DNA of 64,000 nucleotides from assembly GCA_963769585.1 (NCBI GenBank), contig CAVYMJ010000006.1:1860001-1924000 (forward strand). Reading direction: 5' to 3'. The position numbers and the translations under genes are program-made. Under the pieces are notes generated by a model. That model was not told where the DNA came from. It saw nothing but the letters and a program-made list of their open reading frames with translations, and searched no databases. The stretch comes from SSC3 sp963769585 (GTDB lineage: Bacteria > Actinomycetota > Actinomycetes > Propionibacteriales > Nocardioidaceae). The stretch's first letter is position 1. Each line of letters opens with the position of its first letter. Shown here piece by piece: positions 42,468 through 54,153 of the stretch.

Positions 42468-43841
42468 ATGGACCCAGCCAGGCTCTCGTTCTGGCACGAG
42501 ACGACCGAAACCGACTGGTCCCCGCGAGAGTCGGCACCGGACCGGCTCGAGGTCGACGTAGCCATTGTCGGGGCCGGGTTCACCGGCCTCTGGACCGCCT
42601 ACTACCTCGCCGAGGCTCAGCCGGACCTCCGGATCGCGGTGCTGGAGGCGGAAGTCGCCGGGTTCGGAGCCTCAGGGCGCAACGGGGGCTGGTGTTCGGC
42701 ACTGTTCCCGGCCTCGCTGCCGACCCTGGCCGCAATGGCTGACCGGTCGGCAGCCTTGGCCCAGCACGCGGCTATGCGGGCCTCCGTGGACGAGGTCGCC
42801 CGGGTTGTGACCGCCGAGCACATCGACGCCCAGTTGGTGAAGGGCGGCACGGTCGCTCTGGCCCGCAACCCGGCCCAGTGGTCGCGCGCCCTGGCTGAGG
42901 TCGAAGCTGCCAGAGCCTGGGGACGCGGCGAGGACGACTTGCGCCTGCTGAACGCCCCCGAGGCGGGCGCGATCGTGCGCGGCAGCCACACCGTGGGTGG
43001 CACGTTCACCCCTGACTGCGCCGCACTGCACCCGGCACGACTGGTCCGCGGCCTCGCCGAGGCGGTCGAGCGGCGCGGAGTCTCGCTCTACGAGAGAACC
43101 AGGGCCAGCGCGATCCATCCCGGTTCCGTGCTGACCGGGGCCGGCGGCCGGGTCCGAGCGGGCACGGTGATCCGGGCGACGGAGGGCTACACCGCCAGCC
43201 TGGCCGGGCACGCGCGCACGATGGTCCCCGTCTACTCCCTGGTGATCGCCACCGAACCCCTCGCGCCCGAGGTCTGGGACGAGATCGGACTGGCCCACCG
43301 CGAGACCTTCACCGACTACCGCCACCTGATCGTCTACGGCCAGCGCACCGCCGACGACCGGCTGGTCTTCGGCGGTCGCGGCGCGCCCTACCACGCCGGC
43401 TCCAGGACCAGGCCGGCCTTCGACCACAAGCCTGCGGTCTTCGCAAAGCTGTACGCCGCCCTCCTCGAACTGTTCCCGGTCCTGACCGGCACCCGGGTGA
43501 CCCACGCCTGGGGCGGTGCTCTTGGCATCGCCCGCGACTGGTGTGCGTCCGTCGGTCTGGATCCGGAGACCGGACTGGGCTGGGCGGGCGGGTACGTCGG
43601 CGACGGAGTGAGCACCACCAACCTCGCGGGCCGCACGCTGCGAGACCTGGTGCTGGGTCACGAGACCGACCTGACCCGGCTGCCGTGGGTGGGGCACCGC
43701 TCCGCACAGTGGGAGCCCGAGCCGTTGCGGTGGCTCGGCATCAACGCCGGGCTGCGCGCAATGACGCTGGCCGATGTCGAGGAGTCGCTGACTCGGCGCC
43801 CCAGCCTGATCGCCCGGGCCATCGCCCCCCTGCTCGGCTGA
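42468..43841 (+). CDS. FAD-dependent amine/amino-acid oxidoreductase (DAO family)
   Basis: 457 residues. The dinucleotide-binding motif VAIVGAGFTGLWTA (31-44) and DAO features (FGASGRNGGWCSALFP, GGTVALARN, LVFGGRGAPYH, HAWGGALGIARDW, GYVGDGVSTTNLAGR) place it with PuuB/OrdL-type oxidases. In its context gamma-glutamylputrescine or another polyamine derivative is a likely substrate. No gamma-glutamylputrescine synthetase occurs in the cluster, so this is only inference. Likely co-transcribed with the Lrp gene. Confidence 0.87.
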   Translation: MDPARLSFWHETTETDWSPRESAPDRLEVDVAIVGAGFTGLWTAYYLAEAQPDLRIAVLEAEVAGFGASGRNGGWCSALFPASLPTLAAMADRSAALAQHAAMRASVDEVARVVTAEHIDAQLVKGGTVALARNPAQWSRALAEVEAARAWGRGEDDLRLLNAPEAGAIVRGSHTVGGTFTPDCAALHPARLVRGLAEAVERRGVSLYERTRASAIHPGSVLTGAGGRVRAGTVIRATEGYTASLAGHARTMVPVYSLVIATEPLAPEVWDEIGLAHRETFTDYRHLIVYGQRTADDRLVFGGRGAPYHAGSRTRPAFDHKPAVFAKLYAALLELFPVLTGTRVTHAWGGALGIARDWCASVGLDPETGLGWAGGYVGDGVSTTNLAGRTLRDLVLGHETDLTRLPWVGHRSAQWEPEPLRWLGINAGLRAMTLADVEESLTRRPSLIARAIAPLLG

Positions 43842-44427
43842 GCGGCGTGGGCTGGTCTCGGTCCGCCGGGCCAGCACCGATGTAGGAAGCCACCGGCAGA
43901 TCAACGGGTGAGGTGTGCCCCGTCGCGCCTCCGATGACGTCCGTCGCCGCCCGGAGGCGGGTTCGGACTACCCGGTGCTGGCCCAACGGCCGATACCAAC
44001 GGTGAGTCAGGAGAACGGGAGGGACCCTGCTGCACCGTCGTCTTCGGTCGTCGTGCGATGCGCGCAGCGGGGTCTAGGCTGCGATGGTGTCGCCGGAGGC
44101 TGCTCCACTGACGGCTCGGGCCAGTCCCCCCGCGACTGACCCAAGTTTCCGGGGATCGCAAGTCTTTTGTCCAGTTTCTCGGGTGTGTGACCGCTCTGGA
44201 TTAGCCCGGTCCTCACGGCACCCAGCGGCGGCAGTCCAGTCGTTAGAGTGGTCACTGTGAGGCGTCTACGGGGCGTCACTGCAGTCGACGCGTCCGAGTT
44301 CAGTCCACCGGCGGTTCCTCGTTCTCCGGCGGTGCTACCGCGACGAGCGCTCCGCCTCCGGGTAGGTTCGCCGTACGGCCGAAGCCACCCGGGCCGAGAC
44401 GGTGCGATGCGAGCCCAGGTGAGGACA
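43842..44427. other. 586-base region without a supported gene
   Basis: It separates the polyamine cluster from the GAF-ANTAR genes. I see no coding frame with normal codon use and no strong hairpin. The ANTAR operon promoter must lie in the last ~200 bases; a TTAGAGT motif at about 44243 is the only -10-like element. Confidence 0.5.
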
Positions 44428-45132
44428 GTGAACGACCAAGACTCGGCCGAGTTGGGCCTTGGGCGTGGGTCGTCGTGGCGCAAGGGGCGCGGAGCCGACC
44501 GCGTGGCCGAACTCTGCACGTCGTGCCTGCGGGACTCCAAGGTCGATGGCGGAGGCGTGTCGGTCAACTCCTCCGATGGCACGGGCGTGGCGATGTACGC
44601 CACCGACGCGATCTCGGCGGCCATCGAGGACCTTCAGCTGACGCTCGGTCAGGGCCCGTGCGTCGATGCACTCACGCACGGCTCCCCCGTGCTGGTGAGC
44701 GACTTGGCTGACCCGGCGGAAGGGGTAGGCGGGCGGTGGCCTGTCTTCTTGGACGAGGCGACCGCGTTGGGCGTGCGGGCGATCTTCGCCTTCCCTATCC
44801 GGATCGGCGCGATCGCATTGGGCACGTTGGACTTGTTCCGGCTACAGCCTGGGGCTCTCCAACCTCGCGAGCTGGCCAGCGCCCTGCTGGTGGTTGACGC
44901 CCTGGGCCATGCTCTCTTGGACTTCGACGCCTACCGAGACGGTGAGGATCTGCTGAGTCCGAGGATGGTGGTTCACCAAGCCGCCGGGATCCTCACGGTC
45001 CAGCTGGAGACGACCATCGAGCTCGCCATGCTGCGCCTGCGAGCCACGGCCTACGCCGAAGGCGTACCGATCAACGAAATCGCTGCCGACGTCGTGAGCG
45101 GGCGCCGACACTTCTTTGAGGAGCAACGATGA
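44428..45132 (+). CDS. GAF-ANTAR regulator (first of two)
   Basis: 234 residues from GTG 44428, seven bases after GAGG; ATG 44407 is an alternative. The GAF domain (about 15-150: GADRVAELCTSCLRDSKVDG, LGQGPCVDAL) precedes an ANTAR RNA-binding domain (MVVHQAAGILTVQLETTIEL, LRATAYAEGVPINEIAADVV). ANTAR proteins act as transcription antitermination factors by binding tandem RNA hairpins. The stop overlaps the next start (ATGA). Confidence 0.88.
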   Translation: MNDQDSAELGLGRGSSWRKGRGADRVAELCTSCLRDSKVDGGGVSVNSSDGTGVAMYATDAISAAIEDLQLTLGQGPCVDALTHGSPVLVSDLADPAEGVGGRWPVFLDEATALGVRAIFAFPIRIGAIALGTLDLFRLQPGALQPRELASALLVVDALGHALLDFDAYRDGEDLLSPRMVVHQAAGILTVQLETTIELAMLRLRATAYAEGVPINEIAADVVSGRRHFFEEQR

Positions 45133-45905
45133 GCCCTAGCCGAAGCCCCCAAGCCGGGCAGCCTCGAGTGTTGAAGCAGAGCGAGCTTCTGGCCGAGACG
45201 TTCGTCGCACTCGCGGACACCCTCGTAGACGACTACGACGTGGTCGAAGTTCTCAACAACCTGGTGCACTCGTGCGTCCGGCTGCTCGACGTCGCTGAGG
45301 CTGGTCTCCTCCTCATCGACCAGCGCGGGAACCTGCAGCTGGTGGCCTCGTCCAGCGAACCGATGCGGCTGCTCGAGCTCTTCCAGCTCCAGGCCGAAGA
45401 AGGGCCCTGCGTCGACTCGGTCAACCGCGGCGAGCCCGTCATGGTTGCCGACCTGGAGACCTCACGCGCACGTTGGCCACGGTTCGCCGAGGAGGCGCTG
45501 CGCGTCGGGTTCCGGTCCGTCCACGCCGTCCCGCTGAGACTTCGCGCCGAGACCATCGGAGGCCTGAACCTCTTCAGCGACCAGACCCTCGAGCTGTCGG
45601 AGAGCGACCGCCGGATCGCCCAGGCACTGGCGGACGTGGCGACCATCGGCATCCTGCAGCAGCGTTCTGTGCACCGGGCCTCCCTGGTCGCCGAACAGCT
45701 CCAGACGGCGCTGACCTCGCGCGTGGTCATCGAGCAGGCCAAGGGTGTGCTGCACGGCAGGGCGGGCGTGACCATGGACGAGGCCTTCGCCGGGCTCAGG
45801 GCCCACGCCCGCACCAACAACCTCAAGCTCTCCGCGGTCGCGGAGTCCGTGGTGCACGGGAGGATTCTGGCCGACGACGTCTTCCCGGCCGCCCCGCAGG
45901 CGTAG
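45129..45905 (+). CDS. GAF-ANTAR regulator (second of two)
   Basis: 258 residues, coupled to the previous gene by ATGA. GAF domain (about 20-185) with EEGPCVDSVNRGEPVMVADL and AVPLRLRAETIGGLNLF; ANTAR domain (about 190-250) with RVVIEQAKGVLHGRAGVTMD and LRAHARTNNLKLSAVAE. It probably senses a small ligand or redox signal, possibly as a heterodimer with its partner. No dual-hairpin target was identified nearby. Confidence 0.92.
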   Translation: MSPSRSPQAGQPRVLKQSELLAETFVALADTLVDDYDVVEVLNNLVHSCVRLLDVAEAGLLLIDQRGNLQLVASSSEPMRLLELFQLQAEEGPCVDSVNRGEPVMVADLETSRARWPRFAEEALRVGFRSVHAVPLRLRAETIGGLNLFSDQTLELSESDRRIAQALADVATIGILQQRSVHRASLVAEQLQTALTSRVVIEQAKGVLHGRAGVTMDEAFAGLRAHARTNNLKLSAVAESVVHGRILADDVFPAAPQA

Positions 45906-45914
45906 GCAACCGGA

Positions 45915-46382
<468 letters not shown>

Positions 46383-46439
46383 GGTGACTGCAGGCCGCCT
46401 CGCGGCCGCGTCGCAGCCAGCTAGTCAGAGGGAGACACG

Positions 46440-48830
<2,391 letters not shown>

Positions 48831-48850
48831 TCCGGCCCGCCGCGGAACCG

Positions 48851-49282
48851 TTACTCCGGGATGAGGCCAAGCTGCTGCATCCAGGTCAGCTGGTTCATGC
48901 TGAGCCAGTGTTGGACGATCCTGCCATCGTGGACGCGCATGATGTCCACGTACTGCAGTGACACGCCCCGGCCAGTCGCTGGCACGCCACCGAACTCGCC
49001 CGTGTTGGTTCCGGTGAACGTCTTCTTGGTCACCACCTGGTCGCCCTCCGCGATCATGTCGTCGATCGTGAAGCGTGCATCCGGGTACGCCGCGGCGAAG
49101 GCCTGGAGGAAGACCTTTCCGCCTGCGCGGTCAGCGGGGAACCCCGGGGTGGCGCTGAGGTTGACGAAGTCCTCTGCGTTCAGCTCGTCGTACGCGTCGA
49201 AGTCCTTGTTGTTCTGCACTTCCTCGACGAAGCGTCTGATGACGGCCTTGTTCCGTTCGGTGTCGCCGGCTTGAGAGTTCAC
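48851..49282 (-). CDS. SnoaL-like ester-cyclase-family protein
   Basis: 143 residues from GTG 49282, five bases after GGAGG. The NTF2/SnoaL fold is recognisable: VIRRFVEEVQNNKDFDAYDE, LQAFAAAYPDARFTIDDMIA, YVDIMRVHDGRIVQHWLSMN. Members include polyketide cyclases and many uncharacterised small proteins; no function can be assigned. Convergent with the UvrA-like gene. Confidence 0.85.
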   Translation of the reverse strand: MNSQAGDTERNKAVIRRFVEEVQNNKDFDAYDELNAEDFVNLSATPGFPADRAGGKVFLQAFAAAYPDARFTIDDMIAEGDQVVTKKTFTGTNTGEFGGVPATGRGVSLQYVDIMRVHDGRIVQHWLSMNQLTWMQQLGLIPE

Positions 49283-49448
49283 TGGATCCTCCGATCGCGA
49301 TAGCGCCTCGTCCGAGGGGCTCACAACGATCGTCGCCCGTGCCGATTCCCGACCTCCAGGGTCACACTTCCTGCTTCCCCGGGAGACTGAGGGGCGGAAC
49401 CGGGAGTCTTGCGCTACGCGGACAGGTGGGCCTACGGTTCGACAAAAG

Positions 49449-49462
49449 TAGAACGTGTTCCA
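49449..49462 (+). promoter_or_regulatory. KstR-type operator
   Basis: TAGAACGTGTTCCA fits the KstR consensus TnnAACnnGTTnnA at every fixed position. It lies 11 bases before the APH-like gene start. KstR is the TetR repressor of sterol catabolism in Actinobacteria. Confidence 0.65.
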
Positions 49463-49473
49463 TTGGAGGGTGC

Positions 49474-50583
49474 ATGGCCGAGCACGACGCCACCGCTGAG
49501 ACCACGGTGACCACCCATCAGCGAGACCTCGGCCAGGTCGGCCGCTCGCTCGAGGGGTGGCTCACCGAGACGCTGCACGCCGACGGTCCGGTGAAGATCA
49601 CCGAGCTGCGCACCCCGAGCGGCTCCGGAATGTCCAGCGTGACGATCCTGTTCCGCGCCGCCTGGAGCGTCGGCGGCCAGGCGCACGAGCGCGACTTGGT
49701 GGCCAGGCTGGCCCCGGACGACGACTCCTTCCCGGTCTTCCCCACCTACGACTTCCGGCTCCAGTACGACGTGATGGCTGCCATGGCCGCCCACAGCACG
49801 GTCCCGGTCCCGGTGCTGGTCGGCATCGAGGAGAGCGGGTCACTGCTGGGGAGCCCGATGATCGTGATGGAGGCGGTCCACGGCCGCGCACCCAGCGACA
49901 ACCCGCCGTACGTCTTCGGCGGGTGGCTGTACGACGCGACCCCGGCCGAGCGTCAGCGCGTTCAGGACGCCACCGCAGAGGTGATCGCCCGGGTCCACGA
50001 AGTGCCGGTGAGCGCCGTACCGTCGTTCCGGGAAGCAGGACCCGACGCTCTTCGGCGCCACTTCCAGGGGCAGCGGGACTTCTACGCCTGGTCGTACGCC
50101 GACGACGGCGTACGCGTGCCGGTGATCGAGCGCGCCTTCGCCTGGCTGGAGGCGAACTGGCCGGCCGACCCCGGAGACCCGGTGCTGTGCTGGGGAGATG
50201 CCCGGCCGGGAAACATCCTCTTCGATGGTTTCGAGCCGGCCGCAGTGCTCGACTGGGAGATGGCCACGGTGGCGCCTCGCGGTCTGGACGTGGCGTGGTT
50301 CCCGTTGATCCACGGGTTCTTCCAAGACGTCGCCGAGGTCTTCGAACTGCCGGGGCTCCCCGACTTCGGCGACGCGGAGGAGTTCGCCGCGGCCTACGAG
50401 CGGCACTCGGGCCATCCCGTCAAAGACCTGCACTGGTACCTGGTCTACAACGCGCTGCGCTACGGCATCGTGATGGCGCGCGTCAGGCGACGCCAGGTGC
50501 ACTTCGGCGAGGAGGAGCGGCCCGCCGACCCCGACGACTACACGATGAACCGCGGCCAGCTGGAGAGGTTGCTGGCCCAGTGA
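49474..50583 (+). CDS. Aminoglycoside-phosphotransferase-like (APH) family protein
   Basis: 369 residues from ATG 49474 behind GGAGGG. Kinase-like fold with Brenner-type motif CWGDARPGNILF (Trp where most APH proteins have His) and the metal-binding DWE in AVLDWEMATVAPRGLD. This subgroup is common in actinobacterial lipid and sterol clusters and is related to the kinase-like part of FadE36 homologues rather than to antibiotic resistance. The KstR-type box and the coupled next gene support a catabolic role. Confidence 0.85.
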   Translation: MAEHDATAETTVTTHQRDLGQVGRSLEGWLTETLHADGPVKITELRTPSGSGMSSVTILFRAAWSVGGQAHERDLVARLAPDDDSFPVFPTYDFRLQYDVMAAMAAHSTVPVPVLVGIEESGSLLGSPMIVMEAVHGRAPSDNPPYVFGGWLYDATPAERQRVQDATAEVIARVHEVPVSAVPSFREAGPDALRRHFQGQRDFYAWSYADDGVRVPVIERAFAWLEANWPADPGDPVLCWGDARPGNILFDGFEPAAVLDWEMATVAPRGLDVAWFPLIHGFFQDVAEVFELPGLPDFGDAEEFAAAYERHSGHPVKDLHWYLVYNALRYGIVMARVRRRQVHFGEEERPADPDDYTMNRGQLERLLAQ

Positions 50584-51668
50584 AACCCATCCCCCTCGAC
50601 GAGTACCCGATCCACCAGGCGCCGCTGTCCATGGCTCGGGTGGCCAGCAGCGACAAGAACTTCTACGACCGCTGCTACCTCAACGCACACGACCGCACCG
50701 GTGAGGTCTTCCTGGTCACCGGCTTCGGGATCTACCCCAACCTCGGGGTTCGTGACGCCTACGCGACCGTCCGAGTCGGGGACACCCAGCACACCCTGCG
50801 CCTCTCCGACGTCCTGGAGCCACGGTCGACCGACCAGCGAGTCGGGCCCTACCGCATCGAGGTGACCAAGCCGCTGCAGCAGCTACGGGTGATCTGCGAG
50901 CACGACGACCTCGGCTTCGACCTCACCTGGGACGGGTCCTTCCCGGCGATCCTCGAGCAGCGACACCTGCTGCTCAGCGGTGACAAGCCCACCTTGGACG
51001 CGCAGCGCTTCGCCCAGGTCGGTTCGTGGAACGGTTCTCTCCACGTCGCCGGGACGTCGTACGAGGTGACCCCTGACGTGTGGCTGGGTACGCGGGACCG
51101 CAGCTGGGGGATCCGGCCCTCGGGTGACCCGGACCCGGCCGGCCGGCCCGGATCGCTCGACGGCTTCTGGTGGCTCTATGTGCCACTGCGGTTCGACGAC
51201 TTCGCGGTGGTGGTCATCATCCAGGAGTCGCCCGACGGGTATCGCACCCTCAACGACTGCTCGCGAGTCTTCGCCGACGGCCGGACCGAACAGCTCGGCT
51301 GGCCGCGGGTGGAGGTGGACTACGTCCCGGGCTCCCGCCAGCCGCGTGGTGCTCGGCTGCACTGCACCACCCCGACGGGAGAGCCGCTGCTCATCGAGGT
51401 CGAGTCCCTCGGCTTCGTGCCGCTGCACGTGGGCTGCGGGTACGGCGGCGACCCGGAGTGGACACACGGCCAGTGGAAGGGCGAGGGCTGGTCGCAGTAC
51501 TCGACGTACGACTTGGCCTCGCAGGAGATCATCGCCAGGCTGCCCTGGGGGGTCTCGGACCACGTCGGCCGGGCCACCTGCAACGGGCAGGTGGGCTGGG
51601 GGCTCTTCGAGCACGCGTCGATGGGGCGCCACGACCCTAGTGGCTTCGCGGGCTGGGAGTCGGTCTGA
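50580..51668 (+). CDS. DUF7064/DUF7065-like protein coupled to the APH-like gene
   Basis: 362 residues from GTG 50580, overlapping the APH-like stop (GTGA). All-beta composition with EYPIHQAPLSMARVASSDKN at the start and many aromatic residues (DGFWWLYVPLRFDDFAVVV, PEWTHGQWKGEGW). This resembles the two-part lipocalin-like proteins regularly paired with APH-like genes in actinobacteria. No catalytic motif. The pair probably acts together in sterol or fatty-acid metabolism; that is inference. Confidence 0.72.
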   Translation: MKPIPLDEYPIHQAPLSMARVASSDKNFYDRCYLNAHDRTGEVFLVTGFGIYPNLGVRDAYATVRVGDTQHTLRLSDVLEPRSTDQRVGPYRIEVTKPLQQLRVICEHDDLGFDLTWDGSFPAILEQRHLLLSGDKPTLDAQRFAQVGSWNGSLHVAGTSYEVTPDVWLGTRDRSWGIRPSGDPDPAGRPGSLDGFWWLYVPLRFDDFAVVVIIQESPDGYRTLNDCSRVFADGRTEQLGWPRVEVDYVPGSRQPRGARLHCTTPTGEPLLIEVESLGFVPLHVGCGYGGDPEWTHGQWKGEGWSQYSTYDLASQEIIARLPWGVSDHVGRATCNGQVGWGLFEHASMGRHDPSGFAGWESV

Positions 51669-52241
51669 AAGAGGCCGACTTCTGCACAGGTGGGTCCACA
51701 GGGCTAGACCTTCGGCTGTGGACGGCCCGTGGCGGGCCTGGGGATGAACCCGAGAGATCTGTGGATGCACCTGTGGGTTTCGCGTCAGGCCTTGTGGGTG
51801 GGTCGCGGGTCCCGTAGAAATCTCTTACGCAGTCCCGCAAGGGAAGGCGGGGTCGGACGAAGATCAGGATCCATCTGGTGGGGCAACCCACCACGGCAGC
51901 CCGGTGACGGGGTGGTCGGGATCCTGGGAGGCGATCGATCGACTGGAGGCGTCGCACAACTTCGGTCACCTGAGGGGCCCGTGGAACTCATACTTCCGCC
52001 GGGCCCCTCTCCATGTTCCGAGGCGAGCGGGCGCGACCCCTCGCAGGCCCGGTCGGCGAGCGCAACCTCATCTGGTGGCCAGCTGAGCGGCGACTGTGCC
52101 CGAGATCGCTGCGTGTCACCGTGAGCAGTCGAAGACCTCACTCCCCCGGTGCGACTTGACCATCCAGGATCGCCCTGACACGGCGAACTGCTGGGGGAGG
52201 TAACCTCCCGGACATACCTAAGGCGAGAGGACACGACCAGG
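51669..52241. other. 573-base intergenic region before pckG
   Basis: No supported gene. A long hairpin GAGGGGCCCG (51972-51981) / CGGGCCCCTC (52000-52009) with an 18-base loop may end the APH-like operon message. Several CTGTGG repeats occur at 51690-51780. The pckG promoter should lie in the last ~150 bases. Confidence 0.5.
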
Positions 52242-54095
52242 ATGGCTGACGTGGAGAAGGCGCTCGACGCCGCGGGGCTGAAGAACCCGGCGGTCCGCGA
52301 GTACGTCCGGTACTGGGCTGACCTGACCGGGGCGGACCGCGTCGAGGTCGTGAGCGCCGAGGACGACAGCCGGCTCATCAAGGAGTCCCTGGACGCCGGC
52401 GAGCTCCTGCCTGCCGGTGAGGGTCGGTACTACTCGCGCAGCTACTACAAGGACACCGCCCGCTCCGAGGAGCGGACAATCGTCGCGACCAACAACCCCG
52501 GCGACGCAGGGGTCTACAACAACTGGCGTCCGGCGTCAGAGATGCGGCCCCTGCTGGAGGAGCGGATGCGGGGCGCCTCCGCCGGCAAGACCATGTACGT
52601 CGTCCCGTACCTGATGGCGCCCCCGGGCTCCCCGCTCGAGGCGTACGCCGCGGGTGTCGAGCTCACCGACCACCGAACGGTCGCGCTGCACATGATCCGG
52701 ATGGCCCGCGTCGGCGTCGCGTTCGTGGAGAACCTCGCCGAGCCGGACAGCTTCGTGCGCGCCGTACACGTCACCGGTGACCTGGAGAACCTCGGCCAGG
52801 GCACCCCGGACGACCAGCGCTACTTCGTCACCGTGGCCGATGAGCGCACGATCCTGCACTTCGGCTCGTCGTACGGCGGCAACGCGCTGCTGGGCAAGAT
52901 CGCCCACGGGCTCCGCCAGGCCGCCTACGACGGCTGGGCGTCGGGCAGGTTCCTCTCCGAGCAGTTCATGCTCATCGGGATCACCGACAAGGAGACTGGA
53001 CGCACGTACCACATCTGCGGTGGCTTCCCGAGCGCCTCGGGCAAGACCAATCTCGCGATGATGCTGGCACCTGATGCGCTGGGCGACCGGTACCACGTCT
53101 CGTTCTACGGCGACGACATCGCCTGGCTCTGGGTGGATCCGGAGGACGGCAAGCTCTACGGGATGAACCCGGAGTTCGGCGTCTTCGGGGTCGCCAAGGA
53201 CACCAACGAGACGACCAACCCCACCGCGCTGCGCTCGGTCGGATCCGGTTCCGAGGCGATCTTCACCAACATCGCGTACAACGAGAGCACCCACGAGGTG
53301 TGGTGGGAGGGCAGGACCCCGCAGCCGCCGGCGGACGTCACCGGGTGGCGCGATTGGAGGGGCAACCTGATCTCGGACCGTGCCGAGCCGAACAGCGAGC
53401 CCTGGGCTCATCCCAACAGCCGCTTCACCACCACGCTGGCGAACGTGCCCAACATGGCTGCCGACTTCGAGGACCCCCGCGGCGTACCCATCGACGGCAT
53501 CATCTTCGGCGGCCGGACCAGGGACCGCGAGCCGCTCATCCGCGCGATCACCGACCTCGCGGAGGGCGTGTACGACGGCCTCACTCTCGGCGCCGAGGCC
53601 ACCTTCGCGGCCGAGGGCGTCGACGGCCAGCTCCGCTACGACCCGATGTCGATGCGCCCGTTCATGGCCTACCCCGAGGGCGCGTACGCCGCACACTGGC
53701 TCGAGATCGTCGGCCAGGCAACGGAGCAGCCCATCTTCGCCCACGTCAACTGGTTCCAGCGTGACCCGGAGGACGGTCACTTCCTGTGGCCGGGCTACCG
53801 CGACAACCTGCGGCCGCTCCTGTGGCTGATGCAGCTGAAGGACGGCGAGGTCACCGGTCGCAGTACACCGGTCGGCATCCTGCCCACCGAGGAGGAGCTC
53901 AACCTCGAGGGCGTCAAGGTCACCAGCGAGGACCTCGAGCGCATCCTGTCCATCGATGTCGACCGGTGGCAGCAGGAGATGGCCAACCGCGAGAAGCATC
54001 TGGCCCTCTTCGACGGGCTGCCGGAGGAGATCTGGGCAGCGCACCGCCGCGTCGCCGGAGCCCTGGACGGTTGGCAGGAAGAGCCGAAGGCCTGA
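52242..54095 (+). CDS. pckG: Phosphoenolpyruvate carboxykinase, GTP-dependent
   Basis: 617 residues, the usual size. It converts oxaloacetate and GTP to phosphoenolpyruvate, the first step of gluconeogenesis. Nucleotide loop GGFPSASGKTNLAMM, metal site FYGDDIAWLW and MNPEFGVFGVAKDTNETTNP. In most GTP-type enzymes the loop reads FPSACGKTN with a hyper-reactive cysteine; here that residue is Ser. A bidirectional terminator follows. Confidence 0.96.
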   Translation: MADVEKALDAAGLKNPAVREYVRYWADLTGADRVEVVSAEDDSRLIKESLDAGELLPAGEGRYYSRSYYKDTARSEERTIVATNNPGDAGVYNNWRPASEMRPLLEERMRGASAGKTMYVVPYLMAPPGSPLEAYAAGVELTDHRTVALHMIRMARVGVAFVENLAEPDSFVRAVHVTGDLENLGQGTPDDQRYFVTVADERTILHFGSSYGGNALLGKIAHGLRQAAYDGWASGRFLSEQFMLIGITDKETGRTYHICGGFPSASGKTNLAMMLAPDALGDRYHVSFYGDDIAWLWVDPEDGKLYGMNPEFGVFGVAKDTNETTNPTALRSVGSGSEAIFTNIAYNESTHEVWWEGRTPQPPADVTGWRDWRGNLISDRAEPNSEPWAHPNSRFTTTLANVPNMAADFEDPRGVPIDGIIFGGRTRDREPLIRAITDLAEGVYDGLTLGAEATFAAEGVDGQLRYDPMSMRPFMAYPEGAYAAHWLEIVGQATEQPIFAHVNWFQRDPEDGHFLWPGYRDNLRPLLWLMQLKDGEVTGRSTPVGILPTEEELNLEGVKVTSEDLERILSIDVDRWQQEMANREKHLALFDGLPEEIWAAHRRVAGALDGWQEEPKA

Positions 54096-54103
54096 CTGAC
54101 GGC

Positions 54104-54133
54104 GAGGCCCCCGCGACGTGTCGCGGGGGCCTC
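54104..54133. terminator. Bidirectional terminator between pckG and the protease
   Basis: Twelve-pair stem GAGGCCCCCGCG-ACGTGT-CGCGGGGGCCTC, 8 bases after the pckG stop and 20 bases from the convergent protease stop. Confidence 0.9.
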
Positions 54134-54153
54134 GTTGCGTTGCTGGGTACTGG

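Noticed and set aside
49474..50583. Aminoglycoside resistance gene
   Set aside because: Fold similarity only; the subgroup, the altered Brenner motif, the coupled DUF7064-like gene and the KstR-type box point to catabolism instead.
51690..51780. CTGTGGA/CTGTGGG repeats as DnaA boxes or an origin
   Set aside because: No copy matches the TTATCCACA-type consensus, and no dnaA, dnaN or AT-rich unwinding region is nearby.
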